From: Candidatus Margulisiibacteriota bacterium
Lineage (GTDB): Bacteria > Margulisbacteria > Termititenacia > Termititenacales > Termititenacaceae
Direction: 5' to 3'
DNA length: 36,180 bases
Assembly (NCBI GenBank): GCA_031274525.1
Contig: JAISQA010000028.1
Location: 1 to 36,180 of the forward strand
Notes under the pieces: generated by a model
The model's input: only the letters and a program-made list of their open reading frames with translations
What the model was told of the DNA's origin: nothing
Databases searched by the model: none
Made by a program: the position numbers and the translations under genes
In this document: piece after piece, positions 17,871 through 26,058 of the stretch
Numbering within the stretch: the first letter of the stretch is position 1
How the letters are laid out: every line of letters begins with the position of its first letter

Positions 17871-18634
17871 TATTTTTCCAGCAGTTCCAGCATTTTGCGG
17901 TTATCATCTTCCAGATTATCGCGCTGGGTGAGCAGGAAATCCCGCTCTTTCTGAATCCCGTCCTGCGGCCCCTCGACCAGAATTTTCTGATCATATTTGG
18001 CGATCAGCGTGTCGTACCGGCTGATCTGTTCATTATTGTACGCGATCTTGCGCCGCAAATATTCTTTGCGGGTGGTCACGCCTTCTTCCGGCGTCTGATG
18101 CCGCACCGGCGGAGGCGGAGGCAGGATTATCGCCCAGGCTAGAGACCAGGTGTCCGCGGTCAGACGGCTGTCCGGCTCATAGGCATTATTAATGGTCTGA
18201 TGACTGTATTCCAGATTGAGGCGGTTCCATTCATCCAGCCGGAAAGAATACCCCGCCAGAGCCTCGCTACAATAAACCCCGCGGGCGGTATACAGATATT
18301 TATCCGCAGTGACTTCTGTGTTGATCCAGCCCAAATTGTAGCCGAAATAAGGCGTCTTCGCGGCCAGCGTGTTCAAATAAAGCCGCAGCGCAGCGAGCAG
18401 ACCGCGCGTCCGGAAATTCCGTTCAGCGTCCAGCAGCGCGCCGGTCTGCGCGTATTTCAGGCCGAACTGCAGGCGGGAATAAGGATTGAGCGTGTACTCC
18501 ACAAAACCATTATTGGACGAAAACCGGAAATTCACATCATCATAAACGGTCTGCCCCAGACCAAAGCCGAACCGCGGCTCTCCCCCCAGCAGAGAAACAC
18601 AAAGAAGCGCGCCGACAATTAGCCTTTTATCCAT
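17870..18634 (-). CDS. Outer-membrane beta-barrel-like protein with Pro-rich linker and C-terminal coiled coil
   Basis: Signal peptide, aromatic/alternating beta pattern (NGFVEYTLNPYSRLQFGLKYAQTG), PPPPP linker, then charged helical tail. Confidence 0.55.
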   Translation of the reverse strand: MDKRLIVGALLCVSLLGGEPRFGFGLGQTVYDDVNFRFSSNNGFVEYTLNPYSRLQFGLKYAQTGALLDAERNFRTRGLLAALRLYLNTLAAKTPYFGYNLGWINTEVTADKYLYTARGVYCSEALAGYSFRLDEWNRLNLEYSHQTINNAYEPDSRLTADTWSLAWAIILPPPPPVRHQTPEEGVTTRKEYLRRKIAYNNEQISRYDTLIAKYDQKILVEGPQDGIQKERDFLLTQRDNLEDDNRKMLELLEK

Positions 18635-19146
18635 AATACCTTAACAGGCTGGCCGCTGGTGTTGCGGAAACTGTGCTCCGCGCTGGAATTAAAATAAATA
18701 TTATCGCCCTCCCGGATAGTATAGGTCTCGCCGTTAATTTTGATGTCCAGCTGGCCGGAAAGGATCAGCAAAAACTCCTCGCCGCGGCCGGACATTTCCC
18801 CGGAAGAGGCGTCCGGCTCCATGACCAGCAAAGCCGGTTCCAGCGTATTGTCAATATTGTCCGGCACCAGCCGCTTGATCGTGACCCGGGACAGCTTGTT
18901 CGAATCAAAACGATTTTTTACCAGCGGCGCGGCGCTCAAAGCCCCGGTATCGCTCTCGCCCAGCAGATAGGAGCTGGTCACGCCCAGCGCTCTGGCAATA
19001 TGCCGCAGCGATTCGACGGACGGCGCGGCCTTGCCCTGTTCAACCTGTGAAATGAAGCTCGGCGACACGCCGATGTCCTTGGCCAGCCGGCGTAAAGTAA
19101 TACTCTTTTGTTCTCTGGTCTCTCTTATTTTAGCGCCCAATTCCAT
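18619..19146 (-). CDS. XRE-family regulator with C-terminal cupin domain
   Basis: MELGAKIRETREQKSITLRRLAKDIGVSPSFISQVEQGKAAPSVESLRHIARALGV...GEEFLLILSGQLDIKINGETYTIREGDNIYFNSSAEHSFRN. Confidence 0.92.
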   Translation of the reverse strand: MELGAKIRETREQKSITLRRLAKDIGVSPSFISQVEQGKAAPSVESLRHIARALGVTSSYLLGESDTGALSAAPLVKNRFDSNKLSRVTIKRLVPDNIDNTLEPALLVMEPDASSGEMSGRGEEFLLILSGQLDIKINGETYTIREGDNIYFNSSAEHSFRNTSGQPVKVLWIKG

Positions 19147-19268
19147 AACCGCACAACCTCTCTGTAGTAAATTAACCATATTTTAGAGGTAATTTATGCC
19201 TGCATCAAGTATCTATTAACTATTAAATTACACTTAACAAAATGGTGCAAAGCCAGGGACTTTTATTT

Positions 19269-19408
19269 TGCAACCTCTGCCAGAGTCCGCTCCCCTGTGA
19301 TAAGCCGCCCGCGGCGTAATAAACTCTGGCCTGTTTGCGCTAAAATCCTTCGCCGCAGGCAGCTGCGCAAAAAAGTATGGCCTAAAATATACTCCGGCAG
19401 AGGTTGCA
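19269..19408. repeat. 140-bp element bounded by 18-bp inverted repeats
   Basis: TGCAACCTCTGCCAGAGT (19269-19286) and ACTCCGGCAGAGGTTGCA (19391-19408), 17/18 complementary. Confidence 0.75.
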
Positions 19409-19446
19409 TTTTGCCGGTGGACGTTTGAGTATGTTAATATCAAGTC

Positions 19447-20286
19447 ATGGCGCCATTTTTACAGCTCCATAATGCTGTGGTACTGCGGGACAAGCGCTGC
19501 ATCCTCAATGTGCCTCAGCTGCAAATAGACACCGGTGAGCAGGTGGCCGTACTGGGACACAACGGTGCGGGCAAATCGACCCTGCTCAAATTATTATCCG
19601 GCGATATTCATCCTGTTTTCCAGAAACAGCCGCCGGTAAAATTATTCGGCGCGGCGCAGTGGGATCTGTTTGCCCTGCGGAACAAACTGGCGGTAATCTC
19701 TCCGGCCGTACAGGAGCAGTATCAGCAGCACGGCGAATGTACCGGGCTGGAAATTATCCTCTCCGGACTTTTTGGCAGCATCGGCCTGTACGCCAATCAC
19801 AGAACGACCGGCGAGCAAAAACAGTATGCCCGGCTGATCGGCGCCAAACTGGGTCTGCACGCGCTGCTGTCTAAATCTGTCCGCACCTTTTCCTCCGGAG
19901 AACTGCGGCGTTTCCTGATCGCCCGCGCGCTGATCAACGACCCGCAGCTCATTGTCCTTGATGAGCCGACGGTCTCGCTGGACATCAAAGCCCGCGCGCA
20001 GTTCCTCCAAAATATCCGCGGGCTGGCCGCGCAGGGGCACAGCGTGATCATGGTGACCCATCTGCTGGAAGAGATAATCCCGGAAATAAAACGTGTGATT
20101 ATCCTCAAGGCAGGCCAAATTTTTGCCGACGGGCCCAAAGACAGAATACTCAAAGCTCCTCTGCTCTCGGAAGCGTTTGAGCTGCCTCTCCGGGTGGAAA
20201 AACACGCCGACTATTATTATTTAAGACGGATCCGGATCAGTGCGGCCGCCAAAACTGCTGGAGCCGGGAAAAAACATCCGGTTTGA
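19447..20286 (+). CDS. Stand-alone ABC ATP-binding protein (YlmA/ModF-like)
   Basis: AVLGHNGAGKSTLLKLLSGD; FSSGELRRFLIARALINDPQLIVLDEPTVSLD; no permease adjacent. Confidence 0.85.
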   Translation: MAPFLQLHNAVVLRDKRCILNVPQLQIDTGEQVAVLGHNGAGKSTLLKLLSGDIHPVFQKQPPVKLFGAAQWDLFALRNKLAVISPAVQEQYQQHGECTGLEIILSGLFGSIGLYANHRTTGEQKQYARLIGAKLGLHALLSKSVRTFSSGELRRFLIARALINDPQLIVLDEPTVSLDIKARAQFLQNIRGLAAQGHSVIMVTHLLEEIIPEIKRVIILKAGQIFADGPKDRILKAPLLSEAFELPLRVEKHADYYYLRRIRISAAAKTAGAGKKHPV

Positions 20287-21025
20287 ACGGCAGCAGGAGC
20301 ATATTATACCAGTCCAGGCCCAGACGTATATTGGCCTCTCCTATTCTCTGCCGGAGACTTTTTATGCTGTCAGCCATCGCATCTGCCAGAAAATCATCGT
20401 CTTGCGTGGTGCCCAGCGGCATTTCTTCTGCCAGCCAGTAACGGAACACTAATTCATATATATCCCTGTACCGCCACACGATCTCCGGATGTTCAATATT
20501 AAAGCGGGGGATCTCCCCCGCCTCCGCCAAATTAATAATTTCCCTTTCGGCCGCCGCGCCCACCAGTTGCGGCGCAAACCCATAATTAAAACGGTAATTA
20601 ATGTTTATTCTTGCCAGCATACTATAAGTCAACTTGGTAAAGCCCACCCTCTGTCCGGGATAGCCGGAGACAGCGCCCACAGACAGCCCATAAAAATCAG
20701 AGTTACTGTCGCCAGGCAGGGCTTTCACCGCCGCCACTACATCTACATTCCGGCAAAGATAATCATAAGCATTGCTGCCGTCATCCTGCACTTTGAACCT
20801 GCACAGCAGGTCCCGCAAATCATGCGTCAGATTGGCGGTATGAAAACTAACCGCCGCATGGGTATAAGCCTGATTATATATTTCCAGACTGGACTTGCCG
20901 TCCAGGGCGTCATCTATTTCCAGCAGCGCATACTCACACGCCACAGGCTGGCGCGGGGTAAGTCCGCGGCGGATCTGCCGGGTAAACGGCACTGGCCTGT
21001 CTGCTACAAACTTACAGAAAATCAT
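20237..21025 (-). CDS. Conserved-looking protein of unknown function
   Basis: Open 262-codon ORF with GC-rich codon usage similar to the flanks; 50-bp convergent overlap with the ABC gene; no family recognised. Confidence 0.55.
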   Translation of the reverse strand: MIFCKFVADRPVPFTRQIRRGLTPRQPVACEYALLEIDDALDGKSSLEIYNQAYTHAAVSFHTANLTHDLRDLLCRFKVQDDGSNAYDYLCRNVDVVAAVKALPGDSNSDFYGLSVGAVSGYPGQRVGFTKLTYSMLARININYRFNYGFAPQLVGAAAEREIINLAEAGEIPRFNIEHPEIVWRYRDIYELVFRYWLAEEMPLGTTQDDDFLADAMADSIKSLRQRIGEANIRLGLDWYNMLLLPFKPDVFSRLQQFWRPH

Positions 21026-21391
21026 ACTTACTTATATCGTAATCAGCCTGAAATCGTTGCAAAGTTTTTCTGAATAGGCATCTTACGGGCTATGCTCCTG
21101 GCTAAGCGCAAGCTGGCTGGCTAAATTAAATCGAAATAATCGCCAGCGTTTCTTTAACGGATGAATTTGAATCATTTACAAATATGAAGTGTTTGACAAT
21201 CTTCAAGCAACTGCATATTCCTTGCCTAAAACTAAAGATTTTAAACAATATGGAGATGATGTATATTATTATATTGGCAAAGAACGAAAGGCACGCTCGG
21301 TATAAACATCTAAAACGCAAAGGTATAAAATGTGATTTTTGGATTGTGAGAAAATATCTTGTAACAATAAAACATAAAAGGGATTACCAAT

Positions 21392-22612
21392 ATGCTCGAG
21401 ATCACAGGCAAATATAATACAGCTAAGGTATATACAAATAACCTTGATGATTTTTCCAGAGAACAGATTGAGACTCTCTGTAACCAATCTTTTACGGCAG
21501 GGAGTCAAATACGCCTAATGCCAGATGTTCATGCGGGAGCAGGTTGTACTATCGGAACTACTATGACAATTACAGACAAAATAGTCCCTAATCTTGTTGG
21601 CGTGGACATTGGTTGTGGAATGGAAACGGTAGTGCTTAAAGCAGATAGCCTGGCTTCTCGTGATTTTGAGCCTGCCCGATTGGACACGCTAATTCATGAA
21701 CATATTCCTGGTGGAATGAATGTTCGTAAAGCACCTCATGAATTTGCTGAACAAATCGAGCTTGATAAAATTCGTTGTCCTGCTATTCATATTTCTAGAG
21801 CTAAATTAAGCATTGGAACTCTTGGCGGAGGAAATCATTTTATAGAAGCTGATAGAGACGATGAGAATAATTTATACATTGTTATTCATTCTGGCAGCAG
21901 GCATTTAGGCAAAGAGGTTGCCGATTATTATCAAACAGAAGCCTGGCACCAGCTTAACCACAATCGGAAGAAAGATATTACAGAGACGATTACCCGCTTG
22001 AAAGCTATTGGTCAACAGAAAAATATTCAAAATGAAGTTAAAAGACTAAAAGCGCAAACCATTGTAGATATTCCACCAGCGTTAGCGTATGTCAGCGAAG
22101 ATCTTTTTACTGACTATATAAACGATATGAAAATAACTCAGCAATTTGCCATGCTCAATCGTAAGGCAATGTTATCTGTAATTCTAGAGGGGTTGAATAT
22201 TGCCCAAAACGAAATAGAAAATTTTACTACTATTCATAATTACATTGATACGGAAGCAATGATCCTGCGTAAGGGTGCGGTATCTGCTAAGGCTGGCGAA
22301 AAGTTTATTATTCCTATCAATATGCGTGATGGCAGTTTGATTTGTGAAGGGCTAGGTAATCCAGATTGGAACTTTTCTGCTCCACATGGTGCAGGTCGCC
22401 TAATGAGCAGGAAGAAAGCTTTTGCAACCCTACAAATGGAAGAATTCAAAGAATCCATGACAGGAATTTATTCCACCTCTGTAAATGAAGCAACCCTGGA
22501 TGAAAGTCCAATGGCTTATAAAAATATGGATGATATTGTAACGAACATAATACCTACTGCTAAAATTCTGAAAATCATTAAGCCAATCTATAATTACAAA
22601 GCTGCAGAATAA
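21392..22612 (+). CDS. rtcB: RtcB-family 3'-phosphate/5'-hydroxyl RNA ligase
   Basis: QIRLMPDVHAGAGCTIGTTMTITDKIVPNLVGVDIGCGMETVVL; IGTLGGGNHFIEAD; IHSGSRHLGKEV; APHGAGRLMSRKKA. Confidence 0.95.
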   Translation: MLEITGKYNTAKVYTNNLDDFSREQIETLCNQSFTAGSQIRLMPDVHAGAGCTIGTTMTITDKIVPNLVGVDIGCGMETVVLKADSLASRDFEPARLDTLIHEHIPGGMNVRKAPHEFAEQIELDKIRCPAIHISRAKLSIGTLGGGNHFIEADRDDENNLYIVIHSGSRHLGKEVADYYQTEAWHQLNHNRKKDITETITRLKAIGQQKNIQNEVKRLKAQTIVDIPPALAYVSEDLFTDYINDMKITQQFAMLNRKAMLSVILEGLNIAQNEIENFTTIHNYIDTEAMILRKGAVSAKAGEKFIIPINMRDGSLICEGLGNPDWNFSAPHGAGRLMSRKKAFATLQMEEFKESMTGIYSTSVNEATLDESPMAYKNMDDIVTNIIPTAKILKIIKPIYNYKAAE

Positions 22613-22705
22613 TGTCTGAACCAACAATAAAACAAAAGATCAAAAAACTTTTCAGAGATTATTGTTTAGATATATTTTCTTTTGGCTATACGCTAAAATT
22701 ACTAA

Positions 22706-23152
22706 ATGGAAGCAATTATCTTTATAGGTATTCAAGCCAGCGGGAAGTCAACTTTTTATAAAGAAAATTTCTTTAACACCCATGTCCGCATTAGTAATGA
22801 TTTATTAAAAACGAAACACCGAGAAGAATTATTATTGGAATACTGCAACTCTGCTCAAATGTCTTTTGTTTTAGACAATACAAATGTTACAAGACAAGTA
22901 CGAGCAAACTATATCAATATCATTAAACAAATGAAAATCCCAATTAGGGGATATTATTTCAAGTCTGATATAAAGCAGGCTTTACTCTGGAATAAAACCA
23001 GATATGGCAAAGAAGCAATCCCGGAAAAAGGAATTTTCAGCACTCATAAAAAGCTGGAACTTCCTAGTATAGCTGAGGGGTTCACAAATTTATTCTATGT
23101 GGAGATAGTTAATGGTAAATTTATTATAAAGGACTGGCAAAATGAAGTTTGA
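22706..23152 (+). CDS. P-loop polynucleotide-kinase-like protein (AAA_33 type)
   Basis: MEAIIFIGIQASGKSTFY (Walker A), RISNDLL, FVLDNTNVTRQVRANYI; between rtcB and thg1. Confidence 0.8.
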   Translation: MEAIIFIGIQASGKSTFYKENFFNTHVRISNDLLKTKHREELLLEYCNSAQMSFVLDNTNVTRQVRANYINIIKQMKIPIRGYYFKSDIKQALLWNKTRYGKEAIPEKGIFSTHKKLELPSIAEGFTNLFYVEIVNGKFIIKDWQNEV

Positions 23153-23738
23153 TGAATTAGACACACAAATGCGTGTCTATGAAACAACCAATGACATCCG
23201 TGTATTACAGGGAATGTATATGGTTGCCAGACTGGATGGTCGTAATTTTACAACACTAACCAAAGACAGCAAGAAATTTGAAGTTCCGTTTGATGAGAAA
23301 TTTTGCAATATAATGGTAACAACAACAGAACATTTAATGAATTGTGGATTTAAGGTTGTTTATGGATATACAGAAAGTGATGAAATATCGCTCTTATTTG
23401 ATATTGCCGATGATACATTTGGACGCAAGATTAGAAAGTATAATTCTATATTGGCTGGAGAAGCATCAGCTAAATTTAGCTTATTGCTGAATGATATGGC
23501 GGTCTTTGATTGCAGAATATGTCAGTTACCTAATATAGAAGTGAATAATCCATTAAATGCCGTCCTATCTTTATTGCCGCCAGTATTGATCAGACACTTA
23601 TCTTTTTTGATTTTTTCTTTGGTTTCCCGCAATACTTTGTCCACATTCGTGAACTCTGTGCCAAATCTTTCATTGAACTTCTCTATAATTACGGACAATG
23701 GATCGAATTGCTTTTCTTTTTTACCAGTACCGCCTTGA
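23142..23738 (+). pseudogene. Thg1-like tRNA 3'-5' polymerase, C-terminally truncated
   Basis: MYMVARLDGRNFTTLTKDSKKFEVPFDEKFCNIMVTTTEHLMNCGFKVVYGYTESDEISLLFD...GEASAKFSLLL...FDCRICQLPN; after ~23530-23550 the frame is antisense to hsdR. Confidence 0.8.
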
Positions 23739-24117
23739 GGGGGAGTCACTGTGCCAGTTTCATCCAGCAAAGATATTTGACCGCTGAATACTTTCTCAAT
23801 CTTGTAATACTCCAGCAGGATTTTATCATCCAGTTTAATTCCTGATATAGACTTCAAGCGTAAGAACTTACTGAGATACTTAGCATAGTCATAAAATTTC
23901 TGTAAGTCTTTATCGAATAATCTGACCACCTGAATAACAAAGGCATACATTCTGATAAAATTATTCAGGGCTTTGCGGATGGTTTCCTGCTCTTCTTCTT
24001 TCCTGGCATTGAACCGATCTACGGCAGGCTTAATAATGCTGGATAACATACCCAGCACATTCTTATCTTTTTGAGCCTCTTTAGAATAATAGAGCCTGGC
24101 ATAGCTTTCTATTGAAG
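23522..24117 (-). pseudogene. hsdR: HsdR (type I restriction endonuclease subunit R) C-terminal remnant
   Basis: SIESYARLYYSKEAQKDKNVLGMLSSIIKPAVDRF...YYKIEKVFSGQISLLDETGTVTPPQGGTGKKEKQFDPLSVIIEKFNERFGTEFTNVDKVL; no N-terminal motor/nuclease domains; the open frame extends upstream of the ORF-track start. Confidence 0.78.
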
Positions 24118-24157
24118 AATGTTCAGCACATAGTCACTGCTGGCTCCCCGAGTAGGA
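24118..24157. repeat. Direct repeat copy of tRNA-Asn 3' end and downstream hairpin (att-like)
   Basis: 38/40 identical to 24221-24260 (AATGTTCAGC...TGCTGGCTCCCCGAGTAGGA). Confidence 0.85.
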
Positions 24158-24220
24158 TTACTTCGCGCGCTACGCGCACTCGTCGTCCAACAGTGTAGAA
24201 CAAGTTGCCTTTGCCCGAAA

Positions 24221-24243
24221 AATGTTCAGCATATAGTTACTGC
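24221..24243 (-). terminator. tRNA-Asn terminator
   Basis: Minus strand CAGCA-N9-TGCTG-AACATTTTT just downstream of CCA. Confidence 0.55.
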
Positions 24244-24319
24244 TGGCTCCCCGAGTAGGACTCGAACCTACGACCCAATGATTAACAGTCATTTGCTCTA
24301 CCGACTGAGCTATCGGGGA
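24244..24319 (-). tRNA. tRNA-Asn (anticodon GTT), CCA encoded
   Basis: TCCCCGATAGCTCAGTCGGTAGAGCAAATGACTGTTAATCATTGGGTCGTAGGTTCGAGTCCTACTCGGGGAGCCA folds as cloverleaf with TCCCCGA/TCGGGGA acceptor stem. Confidence 0.96.
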
Positions 24320-24472
24320 ATTAGCAATGCCTCACATTTTCAATTTTACATTGTAATTGTCCGGCTGGCAAATACCGCCGGTTTTACCCCTGCCCGCCCA
24401 AAACCGCGCCGGTATTCGCTCCGGGCGTTCCTGATCAGCGGTAAAATCCGCACCGCGGTCTGCGGTGTCCGG

Positions 24473-25015
24473 CTAAAAACCCCGCTCCGGCCGCCAGCCC
24501 GGCTCCCGGTCTTTGCCCCAGGGATATTTGCGCCAGCGCTTTAACACGTTCACTTTATTACCGTTCTCATCTATGTAGCTTTTGACCCAGATCCTGAAAC
24601 CGGCCGGCTTCTGCTTCAACAGGATACCGGTCAGTTTGGAGCTTTCGTCTTCATCAAAAAAAGAAAAAGTCGGCCGGGCGATCAGAATACGCCCCTCCTC
24701 CGGCAGAATGGGCTTATCCAGTTCATCATACAATTGCACCAGAAATTCGATGCTCTGCGGCGCAAAATCATGTTTAATTCTGGCTATGCGCATCGTAAAA
24801 TTATAAGGTTCATATTCGGTTCTGGCGCCCGCGCCGGCCAGGTCAAAAGCATAATCCAGCGCAATGTTCTCTATGGTCAGCGGCACAGTGTTGACATCCC
24901 ACTGGGCAATACCGTACAACTCATCGCCCCAAAGCGGCATCATCACAAACCGTTCAGCGCGCAATACGCCGGTCAAAAACAGCACGCTCCAAAACAAAAG
25001 CAGAATTTTACGCAT
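24473..25015 (-). CDS. Exported protein of unknown function
   Basis: MRKILLLFWSVLFLTGVLRAERF signal peptide; GAGGAGGTGC SD; TATAAT upstream. Confidence 0.7.
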   Translation of the reverse strand: MRKILLLFWSVLFLTGVLRAERFVMMPLWGDELYGIAQWDVNTVPLTIENIALDYAFDLAGAGARTEYEPYNFTMRIARIKHDFAPQSIEFLVQLYDELDKPILPEEGRILIARPTFSFFDEDESSKLTGILLKQKPAGFRIWVKSYIDENGNKVNVLKRWRKYPWGKDREPGWRPERGF

Positions 25016-25140
25016 AAAGCACCTCCTCAGTACTATATTATAACAGGCCGCCCTGCTATTTTGGGTTATCGGCAAGAAGCCGCGGCCCCAAAACAATTAA
25101 GGCCGTAAACGCGGCCTGGCCCGCGTCTCCGGCTAAATTA

Positions 25141-25932
25141 TCAGCCCAGAGCCACATCCAGAATCATCATTATTAAAAAACCGCCCATCACCGCCAGCGT
25201 GCCCAGATTGGAATGTTCGCCTAAATGCGCTTCCGGGATCAATTCCTCCACGACCACATACAGCATCGCCCCCGCCGCAAAAGCCAGCAGCCACGGCATA
25301 TAGGGTGCGAGCAAGTCGGCCACCGACACCACCAGCAGGCCGAATACCGGCTCGACAAAGCCCGACAGGCAGCCCAGCAAAAAAGACTTTCCGGCCCGCA
25401 GTCCTTCCTGACGCAGCGGCAGAGCAACGGCGGCGCCTTCCGGAAAATTCTGGATGCCGATGCCCAGAGCCAGCGCCAGCGCGGACAGGTACAAAGCCGG
25501 TTCCCCGCCGTGCTGCGCCGCCAGCGCAAAAGCCAGCCCGACCGCCATGCCTTCCGGGATATTATGCAGGGTCACCGCAGAGACCAGCAAAGTCGTCCGC
25601 TTCAGCGCAGCCGGCACGCCCTCGCGCACGCCGGTGAAAGCGTGCAGATGCGGGATAAATTTATCCAGACCGTACAAAAAAAGCACGCCGAGGAACAAAC
25701 CGCCGGCGGCGGGCAGCCAGCTGATCTGTCCGGCCGCGGCTGTCTCTTCGATCGCCGGCAGCAGCAGGCCGAAAACCGCGGCGGCGATCATCACCCCGGC
25801 CGCAAAACCCAGGAACAAAGTCTGCATCGCCCGGCTCGTCCGCTTCTGAAAAAAGAAAACCATAGCGGAACCCAGACAGGTCATCAAAAATATAAATCCG
25901 GTGCCGCCGGCCGCCCACCAAAAATCGCGCAT
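25141..25932 (-). CDS. ZIP-family metal transporter (ZupT-like)
   Basis: VTLHNIPEGMAVGLAFALA; GIGIQNFPEGAAVALPLR; FAAGAMLYVVVEELIPEAH. Confidence 0.93.
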   Translation of the reverse strand: MRDFWWAAGGTGFIFLMTCLGSAMVFFFQKRTSRAMQTLFLGFAAGVMIAAAVFGLLLPAIEETAAAGQISWLPAAGGLFLGVLFLYGLDKFIPHLHAFTGVREGVPAALKRTTLLVSAVTLHNIPEGMAVGLAFALAAQHGGEPALYLSALALALGIGIQNFPEGAAVALPLRQEGLRAGKSFLLGCLSGFVEPVFGLLVVSVADLLAPYMPWLLAFAAGAMLYVVVEELIPEAHLGEHSNLGTLAVMGGFLIMMILDVALG

Positions 25933-26058
25933 AAATATTCTCCCGGACAGGTATTATACGCCGTTAAAACAGGCCGCGAAAGCCGCGCTGGTCGGCAGGA
26001 AAAAGCAAATAGCCGGCTGTAAATTCTATAAATCCGGCAATCCAAAAATTCTCGAAAG

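Larger units (their letters stand above)
21130..24320. mobile_element. AT-rich accessory/genomic-island remnant adjacent to tRNA-Asn
   Basis: Visible base-composition drop, RNA-repair genes, truncated thg1 and hsdR, and a duplicated tRNA 3' end at the right boundary. Left boundary is approximate. Confidence 0.6.

Noticed and set aside
21184-21417. 77-aa + ORF before rtcB
   Set aside because: Overlaps the rtcB start in another frame and shows no protein-like composition; the alternative frame at 21189-21305 looks more natural.
24278-24544. 88-aa + ORF
   Set aside because: Begins inside tRNA-Asn and runs into the antisense of an exported-protein gene.
25225-26022. 265-aa + strand ORF
   Set aside because: Antisense to the ZupT-like transporter; Gln/Arg-rich shadow ORF.
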